In this document: positions 8,717 to 17,108 of the stretch, piece after piece
How positions within the stretch are numbered: position 1 is the first letter of the stretch
Layout: each line of letters opens with the position of its first letter
Origin: Muribaculaceae bacterium
GTDB lineage: Bacteria; Bacteroidota; Bacteroidia; Bacteroidales; Muribaculaceae
Length of the DNA: 60,170 bases
Assembly: GCA_017935045.1 (NCBI GenBank)
Contig: JAGBIJ010000049.1
Coordinates: 1-60,170, forward strand
Direction: 5' to 3'
Made by a program: the position numbers and the translations under genes
The notes under the pieces: model-generated
Told to the model about the DNA's origin: nothing
Seen by the model: only the letters and a program-made list of their open reading frames with translations
Database searches by the model: none

Positions 8717-9391
8717 TCAGTATACTACCTTTACATATAATTTGGGGTATACCGCATTATTTACAACTTTGTGAACTGTTAATTTAATGCCATTTTTTCG
8801 TCCTTTGAATAGATAGTTATGTCCTCTTTTAATCCAACCAATAGGATTACCATCATACAATACTATAATGGCAAAGGGATCTTTAATATTATCAGGTTGT
8901 TTCTCAAATTGAAGTCTACCACCAGGCTTAAGTGCGGAAATATCATATTTGGTAATTGTAAGACCGGCAATATCTGTAATAAAGGCTTGTTTATTTTTAC
9001 TTTCTCGTTGAAACGAGGGTACAAATTCAAACATATCAGACATTGACATTCCCTGAGTCATGGCCAACAGCATAATAGGGTCCGAAGCCAAGTTGTCATC
9101 TAAAAGCCAAAAGTCTAAGAGTTCTTTGCGGTCTTCACGCTCTAAATTTATTAGACGTAAAGCAAATAAACTTTTGAGATAATCCGAATCTTCTATAGGA
9201 GACTCAGAAAATGGTATACCCGGGTAACCTGAAAATTCAGGAGATTTTCGTTTTGCTTCTTGAAAGCCTTCTTTATCATATAAGAATGAAATGTTGCCAT
9301 TACCCGACACAGTAATATGCCCAATGGAAACTCGACTTTCTCCTCTTGAAGAACGCCACATAACCGATATTTTCTTAAAAGGATATTTCAT
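8717..9391 (-). CDS. HIRAN-domain protein with HipA-N-like front half
   Basis: A cytoplasmic protein of 224 aa. Residues about 136-215 fit the HIRAN domain: FITDIAGL, GGRLQFEKQPDN, DPFAIIVLYDGNPIGWIKRG. HIRAN domains bind DNA ends or damaged DNA in eukaryotic helicases and occur alone or in defence-type loci in bacteria. The first 60 residues (VMWRSSRG...VSIGHITV...ISFLYDKEGFQ) resemble the small N-terminal subdomain of HipA kinases, so the protein may be the detached N-part of a split HipA. Its ATG overlaps the stop of the HipA-like gene by 4 nt (ATGA), implying coupled translation. Base composition is AT-rich like the restriction-modification genes upstream. Confidence 0.65.
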   Translation of the reverse strand: MKYPFKKISVMWRSSRGESRVSIGHITVSGNGNISFLYDKEGFQEAKRKSPEFSGYPGIPFSESPIEDSDYLKSLFALRLINLEREDRKELLDFWLLDDNLASDPIMLLAMTQGMSMSDMFEFVPSFQRESKNKQAFITDIAGLTITKYDISALKPGGRLQFEKQPDNIKDPFAIIVLYDGNPIGWIKRGHNYLFKGRKNGIKLTVHKVVNNAVYPKLYVKVVY

Positions 9392-10500
9392 ATTGGTATA
9401 TTGTTGTATATGTGAGTAATTCGTGCATCTATAATTTTAACAATTAATCGTTTGCGAAGTTCAGAGAGCCTATAGCTCTCAAAACCTGTTGGTGGCAAAG
9501 AACAATCAATGTTATTGACTATTCTGGTAAATTTCTCCTTATTATATCTATTCAAATGATTAGATAAAAAGTGAGCGCATTCTTCTGGATAATTCTCTAA
9601 TAAATATACAATAGTATCATTGAAAGTCGTTTTTCGTTCAGATACCCGAATATCTGGGCAGCCATTAGAAAAATATTTTTCAAAACTTCTTGAATTATCT
9701 TGAAGCATAACTTGTAAACGGTCTTCTGATATTTCTCGTCCTAAACTACTGCCATTGTCAAAAAATGGTGCAAATTCATATGTATTATCATGAATTAATC
9801 TAATTGTTTCCTTCCGAGTGAGATTAAATTCACGGTTAAAATATGCAAAGAATAGTCTTCTATTTCTTCTAAACTCAAGCCATTCATTACGTAATTCTTT
9901 ATTGATTAGTAATTCTAAAAACTCTTTGAATGAAAGTTTTCTTGTTATTGCATCATCAAGTTTTAATAATGTCTTGTTCTTTTTTATTAAAGCCCAATTC
10001 TCAGAATGTCTATCCGTATTACCAATGATACAATCAAATAAGAGCATCTCGATAGCAATTCTCTTAAATTTGCTGATTCCTATTCGGGCTAAACTTTTTT
10101 GGACTAAATCTAAAAAATGCTTTTGCTTGTAATCTGGATCCACGGGGAAAGAAGGCATTACATTGGCGATGATGCGAACACCTTCAGTTATTTCTTCATC
10201 ATCTTTCGCCATGTTCTTTGATATGCACCCTAAAACATTTTTGTAAGCAGCGATGTCATAACGAAGAACAGGCAATTTAAGCATCGCACCTAATTGATAG
10301 GCTACAATTTCCGACCAAAACTCTGATGGAAACTCTTTGACGACTTTGCCATCAACGATTTTTTTTTATGATGTTTTGAAATAGTAAGATTCATTATTGG
10401 GACTTAACACAACAAATTTACTTCGTGTACCCGAAGTGTTCATTTCATATAGTCTTTCCCAATCATCTATTACAAATAATCGAGGATATGAATCAGCCAT
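9388..10500 (-). pseudogene. HipA-like kinase interrupted by an in-frame stop
   Basis: Read from ATG at 10500 the frame gives 370 codons of a HipA-like Ser/Thr kinase with a TAA at codon 45 (10368-10366), directly before a run of nine A in the coding strand. The frame is the same on both sides, so a single base change would restore the protein. Before the stop it reads KFVVLSPNNESYYFKTS; after it KIVDGKVVKEFPSEFWSEIV, both typical of the ATP-binding lobe. The catalytic loop GNTDRHSENW is at about 160-169 and the metal-binding APFFDNGSSLGRE follows after an unusually long insert of roughly 70 residues. The part from ATG 10284 (298 aa) could be translated alone but would lack the nucleotide-binding strands. 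It lies downstream of the restriction endonuclease and overlaps the HIRAN gene. Confidence 0.7.
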
Positions 10501-10541
10501 CTAATATTGTTAAAATCAGGGGTTAGTAAAGGAACGAAAAC

Positions 10542-11831
10542 TTATTTTGCCAATGATAATAGTATTTCCTTAAGGTCGTTTAGCCATTCTTCGCAAGGTT
10601 CATCTAATGGCGCTATGTCAATTCTCTTTCGAGAAAATGTTTCAACAACAGCTTTAAGCCACTCGGAGGCAACTTTTGATTGTTGTTTTTTAGATAAATC
10701 TTCCGTTTCAAATTTAACCCAGTCAATGAATTCCATTAATTGAATGGAAACACCAGTTAAAATAGAATATTCCTTTTGACGCTCGACAACTTCTTTTTTG
10801 AGCATTAAGTTTGAGTCTACAATAAAGCCTGCAGTTTGAACTCCGGGATTAAATTCTAATTTATCCTTGAGTTCTGATAATTCTTCATAGAGATATGGTT
10901 TCCCATATTTTGCGTCCCACGACTCAACTATGATTTTACCATCGCGAAGTTCTATGTCACCAACATTGCCATGCTTCTTGTTAGCAGATCGCATTTGAGA
11001 AAGCGGTACCAAATCTAATTCAACAATATGTTCAGAACAAAGAGCCTGCATCAAACTATGTATGACAACTTCAAAAGCACGAGCGGAATACTGAGTCTGA
11101 TTGAAAAAATTAGATAAAATTGAAGTTGTTTCGTCTATGGAAAGAGCAGGCAATTTTGGTAAAATTGCACAGGTCTCATCCGCTAAAATTTCAAATTTGT
11201 TAGAACGATTTATAAGCAAGGATAAGAAGTAATGTAAAGCCGGCAATGGCTCAATACTACCATCTTCAAGTGCATCCACTACTGAAATCCATTCAGCAAA
11301 AGGACCCCTCATATCTGCTTTATAGAGTTGCGAGTAGGGATAATTTTCAGCTAATGAACGAGTCATCATTACACCATCCTTGTTAATATTAAGCAGTCCT
11401 TTCTCTCGCAAAAAAGGAGTATTATAGGTATTGTCTAAAACTCGCATTGGAATACCATCGACCCATGAAAATCCGTTACGACGATTTGAACCTTTATGCA
11501 GACGAATTGATTGCGAAGGTGTCAAACTTTTTATAGTGATTTGCAGAAAAGCTAATCCTACTAATGCGCGACCTGTTTCGCTCGTTATTCCATTGACAAG
11601 TTTATCGAGCAATATTTTGGTTTCTGGAGAAACCTTTGAAAAATCATAAGTAGTGATGTTACTATACAATTTTTCAAGGAATCCATTATCCAATTGCTGT
11701 CTTATGAATGAGTATCTCTTATTGGCATCCTCGTTTGTTTGACCTTCATAGAAAACAACGGCATTATTATCGTAGTGAAGCTCACTGCGATTTTTATAAA
11801 CATCTAAATGTATTTCGTGTTTCTTTTTCAT
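10542..11831 (-). CDS. Type II restriction endonuclease (putative)
   Basis: A 429-aa protein whose start overlaps the stop of the C5-methyltransferase gene by one base (TAATG). This is the classic layout of a type II restriction-modification pair. A PD-(D/E)XK-like nuclease motif can be seen late in the protein: GDIEL...KIIVESWDAKYGKPYLYEEL, where D in GDIEL, E in VES and K in DAK would be the active-site residues. The rest is not recognisable, as is usual for restriction enzymes. The target should be the site methylated by the partner, which cannot be read from sequence. AT-rich composition indicates acquisition by transfer. Confidence 0.72.
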   Translation of the reverse strand: MKKKHEIHLDVYKNRSELHYDNNAVVFYEGQTNEDANKRYSFIRQQLDNGFLEKLYSNITTYDFSKVSPETKILLDKLVNGITSETGRALVGLAFLQITIKSLTPSQSIRLHKGSNRRNGFSWVDGIPMRVLDNTYNTPFLREKGLLNINKDGVMMTRSLAENYPYSQLYKADMRGPFAEWISVVDALEDGSIEPLPALHYFLSLLINRSNKFEILADETCAILPKLPALSIDETTSILSNFFNQTQYSARAFEVVIHSLMQALCSEHIVELDLVPLSQMRSANKKHGNVGDIELRDGKIIVESWDAKYGKPYLYEELSELKDKLEFNPGVQTAGFIVDSNLMLKKEVVERQKEYSILTGVSIQLMEFIDWVKFETEDLSKKQQSKVASEWLKAVVETFSRKRIDIAPLDEPCEEWLNDLKEILLSLAK

Positions 11832-13834
11832 TAAACCAAAGTCTTGTTGAGTTGGACACTTTCAGGTAAAAGTGTAGGAAATTTATACGGTAATAACCAT
11901 TCATTTTCTTTCATTTGAGGATTGGTGACATTATTGCGAATCTCAAAAGCAAGAGAACGAAGAAGTTGAGCCGTATTAAGAACGCTGTTTTCGCTAATTC
12001 TCCAAATAGAAGCGAGCGTTTGTGTAGACAAGTTTCTCCCAACGCACATTCCGGAAATTATAGGTTCAAAAATATTACGATTGGGAAGTGTCGTATCTAA
12101 AAGCTCGCAAATTATGTTAGATGGATACTGATAGTATCCATTCAATTGTACGAGGTCGGCTTTTATCGCATTAGTTATGAGTTCTCGGTCTAAAACTTTC
12201 CATGCCATCGTAACACCCTTCCAGTCAGAAGAAGTTATAATAAGCATAATCTGGGAAGCCGGAACATCCCAAGAAGATTTGGGAGTTACTTTAATCGTAG
12301 TGTCGAAAAGTAAGGCTTCGGACTCCTCTTTAACACTAATCACAAGAATACCGGACCAAGTTACACAAATGTTAAATTTTCCGTTTTCGTCATTTTCTAC
12401 ATACTTAAACCGATCAGACAAAGAAGCCTTGAAAGACCGATCAGCGCATTTGGGAACTGATGAAATAGAAAGTTGTTTAATAGCTTCTGCCGCTTTCTTG
12501 CGGTATGAAGCAGTTAAATCTCTTTTTCTTTTTCTGAAAGATAGTGTCGCACCTGATTGAAGCAACTCAAGTTCAAATGGAAAATGAGTGTCAAAAACTT
12601 GTATGCGAATCGCTAATGCAAGCATACGAGCAAGTTGTGGTGGAACGGAATTACCGATTTGGTGAATAGCAACTAATCTCGAACCATTAATAACATAGTC
12701 ATCCGGGAATGTCTGTAAACGCTTATATTCAGCACAAGAGAAATATCTGCTATCCCAATGTAGGGGACCAGTATACTGTCCCCCCTGTGCTTTAATGGTG
12801 CGCACGGGTTCTTCGGGATCCGCCTTATACATAAAATCAGAAAACTTAGATCTCCATGCGAAAATCGGATTCGGGTGACCCATTTCAGAAGTATAGAAAC
12901 TATAATTTAGTCCCGGTGGAATATCATTAATTAGATGGCCGAAACGACCATTTATTCCGGTTTTCTTTTCTTCGTCAGATAAAACAACATTTGTAACTGC
13001 ACAACCAGCACTATAAAATGGAATATTACGAGAATCAGGTCCATGTGTGGGGCGAGGAAATCTAAAAGAACCTTCTTTAAGACCCACTATAATTAATCTT
13101 TCTCTATGTTGTGGAACGCCGTAGTCCGCAGCATCTAATATCATATAATGCAAAGAATATCCCACTTCACGGAAGCTTTGCTTAATTTCCTCCCATGCTG
13201 TTCCATTTTGAGCGCCTACGATACCATAGACATTTTCAAACAGGAAACCTCTGGGTTGTAGCTTAACAAGAAGCCGAACATACTCACGGAATAGGACACC
13301 ACGAGCATCAGAGGTACCCAATACACCAGAGGCACGACGCCCTGCAGCACTGAATGTTTGACATGGAGGGCCACCAATAATAAAGTCAATTTCGCCGATA
13401 TTGTCAGCAGTGTATTCCCTAATGTCAATGCAGTTTACTTTGCTATTCTCGAATTTTTTTCCTCCGCCTGAATTGATTCTTAAGGTCTCAGCAAATTTTG
13501 ACTCAATTTCAACAGATTCGATTATATCAAATCCAAGATCATGAAACCCAATATCCAAACCACCCGCCCCAGAGAACAGGCTAAGAGTTCGAATTGGTTT
13601 GATATCGTTTACCGTTAAAAAAGTTGATAAAGCCCTACCAAATGAGTCAGGCCACCCCGGAGTATTGCACTCGCATCCTAAGGATTGACATATCTGGAAT
13701 ATATCCATCCCTTGAGGTTCTTCATCATCAAACAGGCTCTTCATTCGTTGTACAATACAATTGGAACTTCCGAGTAGGCTGACAGGCGACCAAACCTTTA
13801 TGCGGCTACAAAGAAGTTCCGTAATATGTGGCAT
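11831..13834 (-). CDS. DNA cytosine-5 methyltransferase with C-terminal extension
   Basis: A 667-aa C5-cytosine methyltransferase. Catalytic motifs are complete and in order: SAM site LSLFSGAGGLDIGF, catalytic GGPPCQTFS with the nucleophile Cys, FENV, QHRERLIIVG, a target-recognition region around RTIKAQGGQYTGPLHW, and the final HQIGNSVPP. It should protect the site cut by the adjacent endonuclease. The protein is longer than the usual 300-450 aa: about 80 residues precede motif I and about 240 follow the last motif. The extension (GKFNICVTWSGILVISVK..., later STQTLASIWRISENSV) is not recognised; the latter part could be a helix-turn-helix. The start at 13834 fits the promoter; an ATG at codon 32 is an alternative. 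Confidence 0.93.
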   Translation of the reverse strand: MPHITELLCSRIKVWSPVSLLGSSNCIVQRMKSLFDDEEPQGMDIFQICQSLGCECNTPGWPDSFGRALSTFLTVNDIKPIRTLSLFSGAGGLDIGFHDLGFDIIESVEIESKFAETLRINSGGGKKFENSKVNCIDIREYTADNIGEIDFIIGGPPCQTFSAAGRRASGVLGTSDARGVLFREYVRLLVKLQPRGFLFENVYGIVGAQNGTAWEEIKQSFREVGYSLHYMILDAADYGVPQHRERLIIVGLKEGSFRFPRPTHGPDSRNIPFYSAGCAVTNVVLSDEEKKTGINGRFGHLINDIPPGLNYSFYTSEMGHPNPIFAWRSKFSDFMYKADPEEPVRTIKAQGGQYTGPLHWDSRYFSCAEYKRLQTFPDDYVINGSRLVAIHQIGNSVPPQLARMLALAIRIQVFDTHFPFELELLQSGATLSFRKRKRDLTASYRKKAAEAIKQLSISSVPKCADRSFKASLSDRFKYVENDENGKFNICVTWSGILVISVKEESEALLFDTTIKVTPKSSWDVPASQIMLIITSSDWKGVTMAWKVLDRELITNAIKADLVQLNGYYQYPSNIICELLDTTLPNRNIFEPIISGMCVGRNLSTQTLASIWRISENSVLNTAQLLRSLAFEIRNNVTNPQMKENEWLLPYKFPTLLPESVQLNKTLV

Positions 13835-13888
13835 AAGAAATGTTTCTTACATGGATGGTCTTCGTCAGCGCAAGCGCAGATTAGATTG

Positions 13889-13896
13889 CAAAGTTA
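13889..13896 (-). promoter_or_regulatory. Promoter of the restriction-modification operon
   Basis: TAACTTTG on the minus strand (13896-13889) matches the -7 consensus. Upstream only a weak -33-like sequence is present near 13917-13920. Transcription should start near 13882, about 48 nt before the methyltransferase start. Confidence 0.55.
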
Positions 13897-14327
13897 ACAT
13901 TTTTTTTCGAAACTTCCTGCATCCGATGCGGTTGCCCTGTCATAAAAACTTTGAGTCTCTCTGTTGATACAAACTTTAGTATGCCTCCCAAATAGCACAC
14001 ACATCAAACGGCTTGTTGGGTGCTTCAATGATGTTTATTTGAGAGGACTTCAAATGATGTCGATGGGATATATACCCAGTGAAGAAGCGCAAATCAACAG
14101 AGTTAAAAATCTATAACGGATGACAATTATTTCAAATCCATTTGCTCCGGCTTGCCGCCATCTTTCCCAAAAGTACACTATTAGTACACTGCAATCCGTA
14201 GATAGTGCTGATAATCAGGATAATTATGGATGTATATAGAAAATTTCCGGGAATTTTCGCTCTGATACAGAGCGGAAAATATGCGGCAATCTTAAAAAAG
14301 ACGGTACAAAAGCATTGAAACTCAATA
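13897..14327. other. Non-coding right edge of the AT-rich island
   Basis: About 430 bp without a credible gene. It holds a small hairpin CGCTCTG-ATA-CAGAGCG near 14260-14276 and a direct repeat of GTACACT near 14173 and 14186. Composition changes from AT-rich on the left to the more balanced host composition after 14430. No clear attachment-site duplication with the left edge was found by eye. Confidence 0.5.
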
Positions 14328-14335
14328 TAATTTGC

Positions 14336-14343
14336 TAATTTTG
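14336..14343 (+). promoter_or_regulatory. Promoter of the secreted protein at 14428
   Basis: TAATTTTG fits the -7 consensus, and a TTG at 14315-14317 lies at -33 spacing. The leader would be about 78 nt. Confidence 0.6.
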
Positions 14344-14427
14344 CGGAAATAGCCGGTTTAGCGCTCTACCGAACGCATGCCAACTCGGCGACTACATTAT
14401 AAACGAATCTGCTAAAAATCCCATTGT

Positions 14428-16902
14428 ATGAAAAAGCTCCTGCTGCTATTATTATGTCTATTCAATGTCTGCGCACTCCGTGCAGCTGAGGAAGCAATAA
14501 TGTTCAGCGTCTCCGATTCAGAATATAAATCTAAAACAAATCTCAAAAACATCGAGGTGTCGACTGATGAGGAATTCGACTTCTATCTCACTGACATCAA
14601 TGGCAAGACGTACGATTTTATCGGCAACATGGTGTGGTGGGCACCGAACACAGTAAACAGCTACATCGCTTTTGCCAAAGACGAGGCAGGTGCCGGATAT
14701 ATTGTTTTGCCTTCATTTGAGAAACCCATACAATCAATCTCCATCTTGCCTTCGGCAGACAATTACACTAATATTAAATTTATTCTTTGCACTATAGACT
14801 CAGATGAAGCCCTCTACACATTCTCATACAAAAATTCCCAAGCCGTCAAATTTACCCCTGAGATTCCTCTGAAAGCCGGCGTCCGGTACAAAATAATGAG
14901 CGCCAACACAAAGAACAAGCTCGGACTCAGAAATATCCGCATTACTTTCGCCGAATCTGCAATAGAGCCGGCTGCAGTCAGCAAACCGGCCTTCACTCCG
15001 GCAGGTGGCAACATATCTACTACAGACGAAATCACACTCAACTGCGCGACTGAGGGTGCGACCATAAAGTATCAGATAGACGGAGGCGCGGAAAATACGT
15101 ATCAGACAGCTTTCAGTCTTGCTGCGGGCGAACACATCGTAAAGGCATGGGCGACAAAAACTGGAATGACAGCAAGCGAGACAGCCGAGGCTACATTTAC
15201 AGTTTCCGAACCTGTTACCCCGACTCCGGACAATGGCCGGAAATTCCGCCTGATTACATCTGCAGATCATCTTATCGAAGGAAAAAGCTATTTATTCGCG
15301 GCAAGAGGCGCGAGCGCGACATGCGTTATGGGCAAGCCTAAAAATGCAAGCGCCATAAATATACAGAAAGCTGAGACAAGTTTCGACCTCAACGCTTCTG
15401 AAATCAAGATTGCCAATGACGCGACCGAATTTTCGATTCTCACACTCGGCAAAGGCCCGGATACCGCGACAGGCAGCAGTCAATATTATTTCACTGACGG
15501 CAGCACTTCCGGAAATATCAAATACCTGAATCCCGGAACTTCAACTACTACCAACGAATTATTTCTCACTGCTCTGTCAGCGACCAAAGTCAAGCAAGCA
15601 TATTGTACTATTGAATTTACGGGCTCAACCCCTGCAATCATATTCACATGCAAAACCTCAAGAAACGAAATGGCTTATCAGAAATCAGCCAATTATTTCT
15701 CGTGTTTTAACAGTGCTTATGTTACCGACTACTGCACTCCTATACTGTTATTTGAGGAAGTGCCTGTTGAAAGCTCAGAGAAAAAGGACGCAGGATTAGC
15801 TTTCACTCCTGAAACTGCCGAGATATTTATTGATGACACAGCCGCTTTCAATGCGCCGATTCTGAGCAATCCTAATAATCTGCCGATAGACTATACCTCG
15901 CTTGACGAGACAGTAGCTATCGTTGACAAAACCACAGGCAATGTCACTATTAAAGGAGACGGCACAACTGAGATTCACGCCGTTTTCGATGGCGATGACG
16001 AATACAAGGCAGCCGATGTCTTCTATACTCTGACTGTCAAAGACCCCTACGCCGGCTCTTACACTTTTGATTTCATCACTAAAGACTATGGCCTGCCCCG
16101 CTCCCCGGACTCTCAGGAGACGGTATACAATCCGGATATCACGATAATAAATAACGACACGAACCCTGACATCAAGATTACTGTGACCAATATTACCGGG
16201 AACAATTACCTCAGCAATCGAGGATGGGACTTCAGCGAAGGGACATACTCAATAGAAGTCGAGATGCCTGCAGGCATACAGATGCAGGAAATAACATTCG
16301 ACACATCTGAAGCGTTAAGTGACATCTCCAGTACATCAGGCGCTGCTAACGGCAACGTATGGAAAGGAGAAAGCCGCAAGGAAACCATTACATTCAGCGC
16401 CACAAACATCGTAACCCTTGCTTCGCTTAGTGTGAAGTACACAGTGCTGGAGGTAGAGGAGCCTCAGGCTTACTGCTACTCGGAGGAAGTAAGCCAAGGA
16501 CAGACCGCCAAGGAGGGCGACATCCGTTTCTCGACCGCCGAAGGGGCTGAAATATATATCTGCTTTGAGCCGATCGCATCAGCCGATGCCGTGCGGCGCG
16601 CGGCTACGGATTATACTCCCGACGAGACTCTGACAGCTGATGGCAAGACATTCACGCGCTTTACCGAGCCACTGTATCAGGCGCAGGAAAAAGGCACGCT
16701 GCACTACATAGCGGCTCGCCACGGCCGCCTGAGCAACATAAAGACCCTGTATATCGACACTCTTACCGGCGTGGACAAGACCGGAGTATCCACGCCGGGA
16801 ATCCGCTGGTTCGACCTGCAGGGACGCTCCGTGGCCAATCCTGTCCGGGGGATTTACATCAAAGTTGCGGGCGACAGGCATGAAAAGACAGTAATCCGCT
16901 AA
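14428..16902 (+). CDS. Secreted multidomain protein with T9SS-like tail
   Basis: An 824-aa exported protein of unknown function. It begins with a signal peptide (KKLLLLLLCLFNVCALRA). Residues about 185-265 form a chitobiase/hexosaminidase C-terminal-like repeat (PAFTPAGG...ATIKYQIDGG...HIVKAWATKTGM), and about 455-545 an Ig-like Big_2-type repeat (LAFTPETAEIFIDDTAAF...IKGDGTTEIHAVFDG). The protein ends with a 'GIRWFDLQGRSV...RGIYIKVAGD' segment, the form of C-terminal sorting domain common in Muribaculaceae secreted proteins. Jelly-roll-like stretches in between suggest binding of carbohydrate or protein, but no catalytic motif is seen. It stands alone behind its own promoter, at the right margin of the AT-rich island. 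Confidence 0.8.
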   Translation: MKKLLLLLLCLFNVCALRAAEEAIMFSVSDSEYKSKTNLKNIEVSTDEEFDFYLTDINGKTYDFIGNMVWWAPNTVNSYIAFAKDEAGAGYIVLPSFEKPIQSISILPSADNYTNIKFILCTIDSDEALYTFSYKNSQAVKFTPEIPLKAGVRYKIMSANTKNKLGLRNIRITFAESAIEPAAVSKPAFTPAGGNISTTDEITLNCATEGATIKYQIDGGAENTYQTAFSLAAGEHIVKAWATKTGMTASETAEATFTVSEPVTPTPDNGRKFRLITSADHLIEGKSYLFAARGASATCVMGKPKNASAINIQKAETSFDLNASEIKIANDATEFSILTLGKGPDTATGSSQYYFTDGSTSGNIKYLNPGTSTTTNELFLTALSATKVKQAYCTIEFTGSTPAIIFTCKTSRNEMAYQKSANYFSCFNSAYVTDYCTPILLFEEVPVESSEKKDAGLAFTPETAEIFIDDTAAFNAPILSNPNNLPIDYTSLDETVAIVDKTTGNVTIKGDGTTEIHAVFDGDDEYKAADVFYTLTVKDPYAGSYTFDFITKDYGLPRSPDSQETVYNPDITIINNDTNPDIKITVTNITGNNYLSNRGWDFSEGTYSIEVEMPAGIQMQEITFDTSEALSDISSTSGAANGNVWKGESRKETITFSATNIVTLASLSVKYTVLEVEEPQAYCYSEEVSQGQTAKEGDIRFSTAEGAEIYICFEPIASADAVRRAATDYTPDETLTADGKTFTRFTEPLYQAQEKGTLHYIAARHGRLSNIKTLYIDTLTGVDKTGVSTPGIRWFDLQGRSVANPVRGIYIKVAGDRHEKTVIR

Positions 16903-16943
16903 CACATTATCACTTATAGTTTATCTACGCGGGTCCGAGACGG

Positions 16944-16977
16944 CAAAGTCCCGGGCCCGCAGCTGTCGGAAGCAGGT
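16944..16977 (+). terminator. Hairpin after the secreted protein gene
   Basis: GCGGGTCC near 16950 can pair with GGGCCCGC near 16967 (with G-U pairs), about 45 nt after the stop. No T-run follows directly, so the terminator call is weak. Confidence 0.3.
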
Positions 16978-17039
16978 AAATCACGGTCGTGTTAAAGGAT
17001 TTTAATACTTTTCTTAATTGCCGTATGCTGAAAATTCTT

Positions 17040-17047
17040 TAATTTTG
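17040..17047 (+). promoter_or_regulatory. Promoter of lptD
   Basis: TAATTTTG matches the -7 consensus and places the transcript start near 17054. This argues against translation starting at the TTG at 17052 and for the GTG at 17109. Confidence 0.6.
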
Positions 17048-17108
17048 CAGCTTGAAAGTGCCTCTACCGCATCCTGCAGGGACTGCGGCGGCTCTCTACA
17101 AAACAGGT

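Noticed and set aside
10359-10368. A-run in the HipA-like gene as a phase-variation switch
   Set aside because: The TAA includes the first two A of the run, so changing its length shifts the frame but never removes the stop.
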